A stretch of DNA of 17,108 bases from positions 1 through 17,108 of the forward strand of contig CALLKA010000036.1 in assembly GCA_938008665.1 (NCBI GenBank). The letters are read 5' to 3'. The stretch comes from an uncultured Bacteroidota bacterium. GTDB taxonomy: Bacteria > Bacteroidota > Bacteroidia > Chitinophagales > Chitinophagaceae. Below, piece after piece: positions 6,137-13,655 of this stretch; positions within the stretch are counted from its first letter, which is position 1; the number at the start of each line of letters is the position of its first letter. Position numbers and translations under genes: made by a program. The notes beneath the pieces are model-generated. The model worked only from the letters and a program-made list of their open reading frames with translations, had not been told where the DNA came from and searched no databases.

Positions 6137-8656
6137 ATGGCAAAAGAGAAAAATTTAAGTAGGGTTACAGAAAACGAATCGGGTGTTCAAGGCCAATATA
6201 AAAATTGGTTTTTGGATTATGCTTCGTATGTTATTTTAGAACGTGCTGTCCCTGCAATTGAAGACGGATTAAAACCTGTACAACGACGCATTTTACATGC
6301 AATGAAGGAAATGGATGATGGTCGTTTTAACAAAGTGGCCAACATCATTGGTCAAAGCATGCAATACCATCCTCATGGTGATGCAAGTATTGGTGATGCA
6401 TTGGTGAATTTGGGTCAAAAGGATTTATTAATTGATACCCAAGGTAACTGGGGTGATGTGCGCACTGGTGATGATGCGGCTGCAGCTAGATATATTGAAG
6501 CAAGATTGAGCAAGTTCGCATTAGAGGTGGCCTTTAATCCTAAGACCACATCCTGGACTTTAAGTTACGATGGACGTAAGCAAGAACCTATTACTTTACC
6601 TATGAAGTTTCCTTTGTTATTAGCACAGGGCGCTGATGGTATTGCCGTGGGATTGTCTACAAAAATATTACCACATAATTTTTGTGAAATTATAGAAGCG
6701 TCCATTAAGCATTTACGTGGCAAAAAATTTGAATTATTGCCCGATTTCCAAACCAAGGGCAAAATGGATGCGTCCAATTACAATGACGGAAAACGTGGAG
6801 GAAAAATTAGAGTGCGTGCAACCATTGAGGAATTAGATAAAAAAACATTACTCATCAAGGATGTACCCTATAGCGTAACTACTACGCAATTAATGGAAAG
6901 TATCACCAAGGCCAATGATCAGGGTAAAATAAAGATCAAAAAAGTAACCGATGTTACTGCTGCTGATGTTGAAATTCAAATTGATTTGGCCACCGGAATA
7001 TCTCCTGATATAACTATTGATGCTTTGTATGCTTTTACCGATTGTGAAATTAGTATTTCACCCAATGTGTGTGTGATTGTAAATAATCGACCACAATTTA
7101 TTGGTGCATCTGATTTGCTGAGGCACTCCGTTGATCATACCAAAGGTTTGTTGCAAGCGGAATTGCAAATATTATTAAAAGAATTAGAAGATAAATGGCA
7201 TTTCACTAGTTTGGAGAAAATATTTTTTGAAGAAAAAATATACAAAGAATTAGAGAAAAAACATATGACCTGGGACAAGGTAATTGATGCGATTGATGAT
7301 GCATTTACCCCATTTAAAAAGAAGTTTAAAAAACCCATTGAGCGTTCAGATTTATTAAAACTAACTGACAAACCCGTTCGTCGTATTTATAAATTAGACA
7401 TTGATGATTTGATTGCTCAAATAAAAGGCATAGAGGAGGAGATTAAAGAAGTAAAAAATAACTTGGCAAATTTGACCGATTATGCGGTTAATTATTATGA
7501 GGGGTTATTAAAAAAATATGGCAAGGGTAAGGAACGTAAAACAGAAATAAAAGAATTTGATACTATACAAGTGAAGCATGTTGCCATTGCCAACACCAAA
7601 TTATATATTAATCGCGCCGAAGGTTTTGTGGGTACTAGCTTGAAGAAAGATGAATTCCTATGTGATTGTACCGATTATGATGATATCATTGCATTTGCGA
7701 AGTCCGGTATTATGAAAGTGGTTAAAGTATCCGATAAGGTATTTATAGGTAAGGATATTATACACGCAGCCGTATTCCAGAAAAACGATGAGCGAACAAC
7801 TTACAATATGATGTATGTAGATGGCGCAACTGGAATTAGTTATGCCAAAAGATTTAACGTGACAGGTATTACAAGAGACAAAGAATATCCTTTGACCAAA
7901 TCAGCAGATAAATCCAGAGTTCATTATTTATCTGTGAATGCAAATGGAGAAGCAGAATCGGTAAAAATTATTTTAAGTCCTAATTGTACCGCTCGTATTA
8001 AAGAACTTGAATTTTATTTTGATGAATTGGAAGTGAAGGGCCGAAGTAGTGTGGGGAATCAAATAACCAAGTATCCCATCAAGTCGGTAAAATTGAAGGA
8101 AGCTGGCAAAAGCACCCTTATGGGTCGCAAATTATGGTTTGATGACAAGTTTGGTCGTTTTAATACTGAGGAAAAGGGTATTTATTTAGGTACCTTTGAG
8201 GAAGAAAAGGTATTGGTGGTAACCAGTGATGGTAATTACGAGGTAACGGATACAGAGCCAACCCAGCGTTTTGATCCTGAAAAAGTAGTGTTCATTGAAA
8301 AGTTTAATCCTGAAAAGATCATTACTGCAGTATATCTTGACAAAGAAAAATTGCAGTTCAATATCAAAAGGTTTAAAATAGAAACTACTACTTTAAAAAC
8401 ACCATTTACTTTTATCAAGGAAGGAAATGGGAATTATTTGGAAACGATTACTACTGCAGAGGATCCGATATTAGTAGTTCATACTGGAAGAGGGGCACAA
8501 GTAAGAAAAGCCAAATTTAAAGTGAACAAAATGGTGGATATAATGGGTTGGAAAGCCATTGGGACTAAATTGGTTGATTTTTCGAAGTCGGTAGAAATGG
8601 AATGGGAGAAAAAAGACGGTAGTAAAACGGATGAGCAGCAACCTGAATTATTTTAA
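6137..8656 (+). CDS. parC: DNA topoisomerase IV subunit A
   Basis: ParC is the DNA-breaking and rejoining subunit that pairs with ParE. The protein has 839 residues. The winged-helix/tower part begins with YASYVILERAVPAIEDGLKP (28-47) and QRRILHAM (49-56); the quinolone-resistance region is YHPHGDASIGDALV (77-90); the catalytic tyrosine is Tyr119 in AAARYIEARL. A coiled-coil segment lies around residues 425-460 (LIAQIKGIEEEIKEVKNN). The region from about residue 500 on shows the repeating blades of the DNA-wrapping C-terminal domain. The GyrA-box (QRRGGKG) is absent, which favours ParC over GyrA. The residue after HPHGD is Ala83 where E. coli ParC has Ser80; this Ala appears normal for Bacteroidota ParC as I recall them. 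The acidic C-terminal tail ends EQQPELF. It lies 11 bp after the cupin stop and 18 bp before the CvfB-like gene. Confidence 0.94.
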   Translation: MAKEKNLSRVTENESGVQGQYKNWFLDYASYVILERAVPAIEDGLKPVQRRILHAMKEMDDGRFNKVANIIGQSMQYHPHGDASIGDALVNLGQKDLLIDTQGNWGDVRTGDDAAAARYIEARLSKFALEVAFNPKTTSWTLSYDGRKQEPITLPMKFPLLLAQGADGIAVGLSTKILPHNFCEIIEASIKHLRGKKFELLPDFQTKGKMDASNYNDGKRGGKIRVRATIEELDKKTLLIKDVPYSVTTTQLMESITKANDQGKIKIKKVTDVTAADVEIQIDLATGISPDITIDALYAFTDCEISISPNVCVIVNNRPQFIGASDLLRHSVDHTKGLLQAELQILLKELEDKWHFTSLEKIFFEEKIYKELEKKHMTWDKVIDAIDDAFTPFKKKFKKPIERSDLLKLTDKPVRRIYKLDIDDLIAQIKGIEEEIKEVKNNLANLTDYAVNYYEGLLKKYGKGKERKTEIKEFDTIQVKHVAIANTKLYINRAEGFVGTSLKKDEFLCDCTDYDDIIAFAKSGIMKVVKVSDKVFIGKDIIHAAVFQKNDERTTYNMMYVDGATGISYAKRFNVTGITRDKEYPLTKSADKSRVHYLSVNANGEAESVKIILSPNCTARIKELEFYFDELEVKGRSSVGNQITKYPIKSVKLKEAGKSTLMGRKLWFDDKFGRFNTEEKGIYLGTFEEEKVLVVTSDGNYEVTDTEPTQRFDPEKVVFIEKFNPEKIITAVYLDKEKLQFNIKRFKIETTTLKTPFTFIKEGNGNYLETITTAEDPILVVHTGRGAQVRKAKFKVNKMVDIMGWKAIGTKLVDFSKSVEMEWEKKDGSKTDEQQPELF

Positions 8657-8674
8657 TATTTTAAATATAAACTT

Positions 8675-9562
8675 ATGTCAACTGTTAATGTAGGTCAATT
8701 TAATCTCCTACGCGTGGACCGAAAGGTTGACTTTGGATTTTATATGGATGATGGTGAAGAAGGAATATTACTTCCAAAAAGATTTGTGCCTTCGGGGTTA
8801 CAAATTGGAGATACCATTAGTGTTTTTATCTACCATGATTCTGATAATCGCTTAGTAGCGACTACTCAGGAACCTTTTGCAGTAGTAGGCGAAATTGCTG
8901 CTTTAAAGGTAGTGGATGTAACCAAGCAAGGGGTGTTTATGGATTGGGGATTAATGAAGGATTTATTTGTACCCGTTTCACAGCAGCTTTCAAGTATGCG
9001 TTTGGGAGGCAAGTATTTAGTTAAATTGTACATTGACAAACAAACAGGTCGTGTTGCTGCTACTGAAAAAATTGACAACCAACTTAGTAATGACAATTTA
9101 ACGGTTAAAGAAGGTGAAAAAGTGAGTGTGCAAGTATATCGTGAATCTGATTTGGGTTATGTGGTGATCGTGAATCAAGTGCACCAAGGGTTGGTATATA
9201 AAAATGAAGTTTTTACACATTTGCATATTGGACAATTTATTCAAGAAGCATTTGTTAAAAAAATAAGAGAAGGTAATAAGTTAGATATTGGCATTGGTAA
9301 GCAAGGCGTAGAAAAATTAGATGATGATAAATCAACGATTGTTAGATTGTTAAAATCACACGGTAATTTTTTACCTTATCATGACAAATCAAATCCTGAT
9401 GAGATTTATGCTTTTTTTGGTATGAGTAAAAAGGCATTTAAAATGAATGTGGGCATTTTGTACAAAAGCAAAAGAATCACTATTGAAGCGGAAGGAATCC
9501 GGTTATTGCCGGAAGTGGAAGTAGCACCTGATGCACCAGTGGTAGATGAGATCGCAGAATAG
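8675..9562 (+). CDS. CvfB/YitL-type S1-like RNA-binding protein
   Basis: The protein has 295 residues. It opens with an S1-like OB fold typical of the CvfB family: VGQFNLLRVDRKVDFGFYMD, then GILLPKRFVP and a GDTISVFIYHDSDNRLVATT strand. A second S1 unit follows, with VVDVTKQGVFMDWGLMKDLFVP (about 78-99) and KYLVKLYIDKQTGRVAAT, then a third unit around EGEKVSVQVYRESDLGYVVIVN. The C-terminal part carries the winged-helix-like segment ending in FFGMSKKAFKMNVGILYKSKRI (about 249-270). Characterised relatives bind RNA and influence virulence-gene expression in Staphylococcus aureus; in Bacteroidota the role is not defined. The last 20 residues are acidic and proline-rich and look disordered. It begins 18 bp after parC and lies 30 bp before the thiolase gene. 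Confidence 0.88.
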   Translation: MSTVNVGQFNLLRVDRKVDFGFYMDDGEEGILLPKRFVPSGLQIGDTISVFIYHDSDNRLVATTQEPFAVVGEIAALKVVDVTKQGVFMDWGLMKDLFVPVSQQLSSMRLGGKYLVKLYIDKQTGRVAATEKIDNQLSNDNLTVKEGEKVSVQVYRESDLGYVVIVNQVHQGLVYKNEVFTHLHIGQFIQEAFVKKIREGNKLDIGIGKQGVEKLDDDKSTIVRLLKSHGNFLPYHDKSNPDEIYAFFGMSKKAFKMNVGILYKSKRITIEAEGIRLLPEVEVAPDAPVVDEIAE

Positions 9563-9592
9563 ATTTTAATTTATTTATAAATTATTACAAGC

Positions 9593-10774
9593 ATGCATAA
9601 CGAAGTTTATATCATATCGGCTGTGAGAACACCCATTGGTTCCTTTGGTGGTAGCTTGCGTAGTTTAAGTGCTACTGAATTAGGGGCTATTGCCATTAAA
9701 GGTTCATTAGAAAAGTCGGGTGTAAATCCGCAAATTATTGACGAAGTGATTATGGGTTGTGTGATACAAGCGGGCCTTGGTCAAGCGCCAACCCGACAAG
9801 CTGCTATTAAAGCGGAACTTCCTAATAAAGTGATTTGTACTACAATTAATAAGGTTTGTGCAAGTGGGATGAAATCAGTAGCTATTGCTGCACAAAATAT
9901 TATGTTAGGTGATGCGGATGTGATTATTGCAGGTGGCATGGAAAGTATGAGCAATGTCCCTTTTTATAATATGCAACAAAGATGGGGCAACAAGTATGGG
10001 GATGTAAGTTTGTTGGATGGCTTAGCAAAAGATGGATTAACTGATGTGTATGACAATATAGCCATGGGTAATTTTGCAGATAGTTGCGCGAAGGATAATA
10101 AAATATCAAGAGAGGAACAAGATAATTTTGCGATTCAAAGTTATAAAAAATCACAAACAGCATCGGAGCAAGGTTTATTTAAGCAGGAAATAATCCCAGT
10201 CGTCATCCCGCAAAAAAAGGGGGATGTTGTTATTATAGATAAAGACGAAGAACCGTATAAAGTAAATTTTGATAAAATTGCGCAATTAAATCCTGCATTT
10301 AATAAAGAGGGTACAGTGACTGCAGCCAATGCTTCTACTATGAATGATGGAGCAGCTGCATTGTTGTTGATGAGCAAAAAGAAAGCAAATGAGTTGGGAT
10401 TAAAACCAATTGCAATTATTAAAGGGTTCGCTGATGCGGAACAAGACCCTCGATTGTTTACCACGACTCCTGCCTTGGCTTTGCCAAAAGCATTGGCGAA
10501 AGCAGGTATTGAAAAAGAGGCAATTTCTTATTTTGAATTTAATGAAGCTTTTTCAGTAGTAGGGTTAGTGAATACTTCCTTATTAAAAATTGATCCAACT
10601 AAAGTGAATGTGCATGGAGGTGCAGTATCCTTAGGTCATCCATTAGGATGTAGTGGTGCGCGCATATTAGTTACGCTAATTCATATTTTACAAAAAAATA
10701 AAGCGCAATATGGTGCAGCGGCTATCTGTAATGGGGGTGGAGGCGCTAGTGCAATGGTGATTGAAAGTTGCTAG
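9593..10774 (+). CDS. Acetyl-CoA acetyltransferase (thiolase)
   Basis: The enzyme condenses two acetyl-CoA to acetoacetyl-CoA, or runs the reverse cleavage in fatty-acid or ketone-body use. The 393 residues match biosynthetic-type thiolases in length. The nucleophilic Cys89 lies in NKVCASGMKS; the second and third catalytic blocks are GGAVSLGHPLGCSGAR (His349) and ICNGGGGASAMVIE (Cys379), and NEAFSVV lies in the expected place. These positions are within one residue of those of the well-studied Zoogloea enzyme (Cys89/His348/Cys378). No mitochondrial-type or trifunctional extension is present. No adjacent acyl-CoA dehydrogenase, hydratase or PHA synthase gene is present, so AtoB-like and PhaA-like roles cannot be separated. 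It is the last gene of the long plus-strand run and ends 4 bp before the convergent ytxJ. Confidence 0.92.
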   Translation: MHNEVYIISAVRTPIGSFGGSLRSLSATELGAIAIKGSLEKSGVNPQIIDEVIMGCVIQAGLGQAPTRQAAIKAELPNKVICTTINKVCASGMKSVAIAAQNIMLGDADVIIAGGMESMSNVPFYNMQQRWGNKYGDVSLLDGLAKDGLTDVYDNIAMGNFADSCAKDNKISREEQDNFAIQSYKKSQTASEQGLFKQEIIPVVIPQKKGDVVIIDKDEEPYKVNFDKIAQLNPAFNKEGTVTAANASTMNDGAAALLLMSKKKANELGLKPIAIIKGFADAEQDPRLFTTTPALALPKALAKAGIEKEAISYFEFNEAFSVVGLVNTSLLKIDPTKVNVHGGAVSLGHPLGCSGARILVTLIHILQKNKAQYGAAAICNGGGGASAMVIESC

Positions 10775-10780
10775 TTTTTT
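10746..10780 (+). terminator. Weak candidate intrinsic terminator at the thiolase 3' end
   Basis: CTAGTGCAA (10746-10754) can pair with TTGCTAG (10768-10774), a 7-bp stem with a two-base bulge and a 13-base loop, followed at once by six T residues (10775-10780). The stem includes the thiolase stop codon and the T-run enters the end of the convergent ytxJ gene. The arrangement fits an intrinsic terminator, but the stem is short and AT-rich, so confidence is low. Confidence 0.3.
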
Positions 10781-11111
10781 AGTTCGCTGCTTGTTCAACA
10801 ATTTCTTCCATTTGAATACCACCATGGCTTTCATCATAAGTGCATTCGCCATTTTTGATTAATAAAATCTGTGGGGATTCATGGTATACACTAAATTTTT
10901 CAGCAATCGCATTGGAAATCGGTCTGTAATTCAACAAGTCTAAATAGTAGAATTGTATGGACTCAGGCGCTGCTGATCTTTCCATTCTTGCCAAAGCCAT
11001 TTTGCTTATGCTGCAGGTGGTGCTATGTTTAAGTATGACTTGTGGTGTAGAAAAGGATAAATCTTTTATTGTTTCCAGTTGATTTAGGTCGGTTAATGGG
11101 ATCCAGTTCAT
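10779..11111 (-). CDS. ytxJ: Bacillithiol-system redox protein YtxJ (monothiol bacilliredoxin-like)
   Basis: The protein has 110 residues and a thioredoxin-like fold. YtxJ-family landmarks are clear: VILKHSTTCSISKMAL (25-40) with the single redox cysteine Cys33, then FYYLDLLNYRPISNAIAEKF, the conserved HESPQILLIKNG (77-88) and SHGG. Relatives (BrxC/YtxJ) in Bacillus remove bacillithiol from oxidised proteins, and the Firmicutes active site is usually TCPIS; here it is TCSIS. Its presence implies bacillithiol or a similar thiol in this organism, but no biosynthesis gene (bshA, bshB, bshC) is in the window. It is monocistronic here, convergent with the thiolase (4-bp gap) and divergent from the exonuclease gene, with its own predicted -7 element upstream. 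Confidence 0.9.
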   Translation of the reverse strand: MNWIPLTDLNQLETIKDLSFSTPQVILKHSTTCSISKMALARMERSAAPESIQFYYLDLLNYRPISNAIAEKFSVYHESPQILLIKNGECTYDESHGGIQMEEIVEQAAN

Positions 11112-11133
11112 GATAATTATGAGTTTTGCAGCA

Positions 11134-11141
11134 CAAATTTA
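11134..11141 (-). promoter_or_regulatory. Predicted -7 element for ytxJ
   Basis: The minus strand reads TAAATTTG, a full match to the Bacteroidota -7 box TAnnTTTG, 22 bp upstream of the ytxJ ATG. No TTG or TTTG was found at the expected distance of about 19 bp, so the -33 half is missing or degenerate. Confidence 0.4.
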
Positions 11142-11200
11142 CTTAATTTCCGTCAGTTATATTATTGCATTTTTACCCCTATTTACAGCATTAGTTTAAT

Positions 11201-11208
11201 TAACTTTG
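11201..11208 (+). promoter_or_regulatory. Predicted -7 element for the exonuclease-glycosyltransferase-EamA unit
   Basis: TAACTTTG fully matches TAnnTTTG and lies 16 bp upstream of the exonuclease ATG (11225), giving a very short leader. The nearest upstream TTG (11165-11167) is too far away at 33 bp, so the -33 half is not recognisable. With the minus-strand -7 box at 11134-11141 it makes the 113-bp gap 11112-11224 a divergent promoter region. Confidence 0.42.
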
Positions 11209-11224
11209 AGCTATAATAACTAAT

Positions 11225-11992
11225 ATGAATTTACAATTATCCAAGCCGATTGTTTTTATTGATCTTGAAACTACAGGCATCAATGTGAGCCTTGATAAAA
11301 TAGTGGAAATAGCACTTGTGAAAATTATGCCAGATGGTACTAAGCAAGTAAAACGTAAATTGGTTAATCCTGAAATGCATATACCGGAACAAGTCACTGC
11401 CATTCATGGTATATCTGATGAAATGGTCAAGGATGCTCCTAGTTTTAAACAAATTGCCAATGAAATTAAGCAATTCATAGAGGGGGCTGATTTGGGTGGC
11501 TATAATAGTAATCGATTTGATATACCCATGTTAAATGAGGAGTTTTTAAGAGCGGGTATTTCAGCAGATATGGAAAGTAGACAATTATTGGATGTTCAGA
11601 AGGTATTTCATAAAATGGAACAACGTACCCTTACTGCTGCTTATAAGTTTTATTGTAATAAGAATTTGGAGGATGCACATACTGCCGAAGCGGATGCCAT
11701 GGCCACCTGGGAAGTACTAGAAGCACAAGTAGAAAAGTATGCAAATATTGGAAATACCGTAGAAAGTATTGTTAAATTCACTGGTGAAGACCAAATTGTT
11801 GACTTTGCGGGTCGATTTATTATGGAAAATGGGATAGAAATATTTAATTTCGGTAAGCACAAAGGTAAATCCGTAGTCCAGGTGCTTAAAGACGAGCCCC
11901 AATATTATGATTGGATGATGAAGGGGGACTTTGCTTTACATACCAAACAAAAGCTTACGGAAATACTTAACCGCAGTATTTTAAAAAAATAA
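11225..11992 (+). CDS. DEDDh 3'-5' exonuclease with an ExoX-like C-terminal domain
   Basis: The protein has 255 residues. The DnaQ-type exonuclease domain occupies about residues 8-170 with all acidic motifs present: FIDLETTG (11-18; Asp13 and Glu15), AIHGISDEMV (59-68), GYNSNRFDIPML (92-103; Asp99) and HTAEADAMAT (152-161; His152 and Asp157). It should therefore be an active two-metal exonuclease of the DEDDh class. The C-terminal part carries FNFGKHKGKSVVQVL followed by DWMMKGDF, the short domain found after exonuclease domains in ExoX-like and DUF3820-like proteins, thought to help bind nucleic acid. No polymerase is fused or adjacent, so a repair or RNA/DNA clean-up role is more likely than proofreading; the substrate is unknown. 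It has its own predicted promoter and precedes the glycosyltransferase gene by 26 bp. Confidence 0.9.
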   Translation: MNLQLSKPIVFIDLETTGINVSLDKIVEIALVKIMPDGTKQVKRKLVNPEMHIPEQVTAIHGISDEMVKDAPSFKQIANEIKQFIEGADLGGYNSNRFDIPMLNEEFLRAGISADMESRQLLDVQKVFHKMEQRTLTAAYKFYCNKNLEDAHTAEADAMATWEVLEAQVEKYANIGNTVESIVKFTGEDQIVDFAGRFIMENGIEIFNFGKHKGKSVVQVLKDEPQYYDWMMKGDFALHTKQKLTEILNRSILKK

Positions 11993-12018
11993 TTACTTAC
12001 AATATCCATACCCCCGAT

Positions 12019-12771
12019 TTGAAAAAATTAGTCATCATACCCACTTACAATGAAAAGGAGAATATCACTTCTATTATTGAAACCGTTGTAGGATTTGCAG
12101 CTGAATATGATGTATTGGTGATTGATGATGGATCTCCAGATGGGACTGCTCAAATAGTAGAAGGGTTAATTCCAAAACATATTGGTCGCATTTTTATTGA
12201 AAAAAGAGCGGGTAAATTAGGTCTAGGGACTGCCTATATTCATGGATTTTTATGGGCTTTAAAACGTGATTATGATTTAATATTTGAAATGGATGCCGAT
12301 TTCTCACATAGTCCCAATGATTTAGATAGGTTAGCAGAGGCTTGTATCAATGGTGCAGATGTTGCTGTAGGAAGCAGATACGTTAAAGGGGGAAGTACAG
12401 AAAACTGGCCATTAGACCGTCAAATTTATTCCATTGGCGGATCTGCTTATACCAGGTTAATTACTGGGATTCCGGTCAAGGATCCAACGGCTGGTTTTGT
12501 TTGTTATAAACGAAAAGTGTTAGATGCCATTAATCTAAGTACCATCAATTTTATAGGCTACGCATTTCAAATTGAGATGAAGTTTGCAGCGTGGAAATTA
12601 GGATTTATCATCAAGGAAGTGCCCATCAATTTTGTGGATCGAAAAATAGGGGCTAGTAAAATGACCAAGGGTATTATAAAAGAAGCCATTTTTGGCGTTT
12701 TGAATATGCAATGGCAATCCAGTACTGGTAAATTCATCAAAATAATAAAGCGCATTCGTGTCAACTTTTAA
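12019..12771 (+). CDS. DPM1-like polyprenol-phosphate glycosyltransferase
   Basis: This is a 250-residue GT2 family protein of the dolichyl/polyprenol-phosphate mannose synthase type, which moves a sugar from a nucleotide donor to a lipid phosphate on the inner face of the membrane. Motifs are IPTYNEKENI (7-16), VIDDGSPDGTA (34-44), the DxD-containing EMDADFSHSPNDL (90-102), GSRYVKGGSTENWPLDRQ (118-135), DPTAGFVCYKR (155-165) and the VDRKIGASKM segment near the C-terminus. There is no C-terminal membrane extension, unlike longer DPM-type enzymes that carry GtrA-like helices, so membrane contact must be peripheral or through a partner. Translation starts at a TTG (12019); no in-frame ATG precedes the IPTYNE motif. 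The EamA gene overlaps its last 14 bases, indicating linked translation. Mannose versus glucose or another sugar cannot be decided from sequence. Confidence 0.88.
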   Translation: MKKLVIIPTYNEKENITSIIETVVGFAAEYDVLVIDDGSPDGTAQIVEGLIPKHIGRIFIEKRAGKLGLGTAYIHGFLWALKRDYDLIFEMDADFSHSPNDLDRLAEACINGADVAVGSRYVKGGSTENWPLDRQIYSIGGSAYTRLITGIPVKDPTAGFVCYKRKVLDAINLSTINFIGYAFQIEMKFAAWKLGFIIKEVPINFVDRKIGASKMTKGIIKEAIFGVLNMQWQSSTGKFIKIIKRIRVNF

Positions 12772-13651
12772 AAAGGCTTTACTTCAATTACATGTTTTCG
12801 TTTTTTTAGCAGGTCTTACAGGTCCTTTGGGATTTTTAATTCAGTTAAATGGATTGATGTTGGTTTTTTATAGAATGTTGCTTGCTTCTTTTGTTTTATT
12901 AATTATTTATTTTTTTACACAGCAAAAGCATCATTATAAATTTACTACAAAATTTAAATTAATTGGCATTGGCGCCATAATTGCCCTTCATTGGGTTTGC
13001 TTTTATGGAAGTATCAAATTAGCCAATGTGTCTATTGCACTCGTTTGTTTTTCTAGTACAAGCATGTTTACTTCACTAATTGAACCATTGGCTAAAAAAA
13101 TAAAAATTAAGTGGCATGATTTATTCATTGGGGCGCTTAGTTTTATAGGGATACTATTGATATTCCACTTTGATACCAAATTCAGAACTGGAATAATCGT
13201 TGGGTTATTTTCAGCGCTATTGGCTTCTATATTTTCTGTCATCAATAAAGGGGTCACCAATAAAGTGGACACCTTCACCATACAATTTTATGAAATGATG
13301 GGGGGTGTGTTTTTTTTAACCTTAGTTATTTTAGGATCAGTTGGACTTGATCAAAATCAATTTGTTTTGCCCAATTGGAATGATTGGATTTGGTTGATTG
13401 TATTAGCACTCGCATGTACTGTTTGGGCGAATCATTTAATGCTATCGTCCTTAAAACATATTAGTGCCTTTACTTTAAATGTTACTTTAAATTTAGAACC
13501 TGTATATGGTATTATCCTTGCTTTTGTTTTGTTTAAGGAACAAAAGCAATTAGGCGTAAGTTTTTACATTGGACTTAGCTTAATAGCATTATCTGTACTC
13601 ATTCAAATGTTAAGAATAGTAAAACAAAATAAAGCCAGTTCGCAATTTTAA
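12758..13651 (+). CDS. EamA/DMT-family membrane transporter
   Basis: The 297-residue protein consists almost entirely of hydrophobic helices, about ten, arranged as two EamA repeats: first about residues 8-130, second about 140-285. Family-typical blocks are VFYRMLLASFVLL (36-48) with its conserved Arg, GIGAIIALHWVCFYGSIKLANVSIAL, and in the second repeat ALACTVWANHLMLSSLKHISAFTLNV with NLEPVYGIILAFVLFKE (about 244-260), the Glu-Pro motif of this family. It starts with GTG at 12758, 14 bp before the end of the glycosyltransferase gene and in another frame. Substrates of EamA proteins are varied (amino acids, nucleosides, metabolites). The overlap with a polyprenol-phosphate glycosyltransferase raises a lipid-linked sugar flippase as one option, by analogy with the DMT-type ArnE/ArnF. 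It ends inside a palindrome shared with the convergent TonB receptor gene. Confidence 0.87.
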   Translation: MSTFKKALLQLHVFVFLAGLTGPLGFLIQLNGLMLVFYRMLLASFVLLIIYFFTQQKHHYKFTTKFKLIGIGAIIALHWVCFYGSIKLANVSIALVCFSSTSMFTSLIEPLAKKIKIKWHDLFIGALSFIGILLIFHFDTKFRTGIIVGLFSALLASIFSVINKGVTNKVDTFTIQFYEMMGGVFFLTLVILGSVGLDQNQFVLPNWNDWIWLIVLALACTVWANHLMLSSLKHISAFTLNVTLNLEPVYGIILAFVLFKEQKQLGVSFYIGLSLIALSVLIQMLRIVKQNKASSQF

Positions 13652-13655
13652 AATT
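13644..13655. repeat. 12-bp palindrome spanning two overlapping stop codons
   Basis: AATTTTAAAATT is a perfect 12-bp palindrome centred on TTAA (13648-13651). The plus-strand EamA stop (TAA, 13649-13651) and the minus-strand TonB receptor stop (complement of 13648-13650) both lie in it, so both proteins end in Phe followed by TAA. It has no T-run beyond the palindrome and is too AT-rich to be a confident two-way terminator. Confidence 0.7.

Noticed and set aside
6137..8656. Annotation of this subunit as GyrA, or Ala83 as an acquired resistance mutation
   Set aside because: The GyrA-box is missing and parE is nearby; Ala after HPHGD is, as far as I recall, the usual Bacteroidota ParC residue.
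10141..10464. Minus-strand frame of 107 codons inside the thiolase gene
   Set aside because: It lies fully antisense to a thiolase with all catalytic residues and shows no motif.
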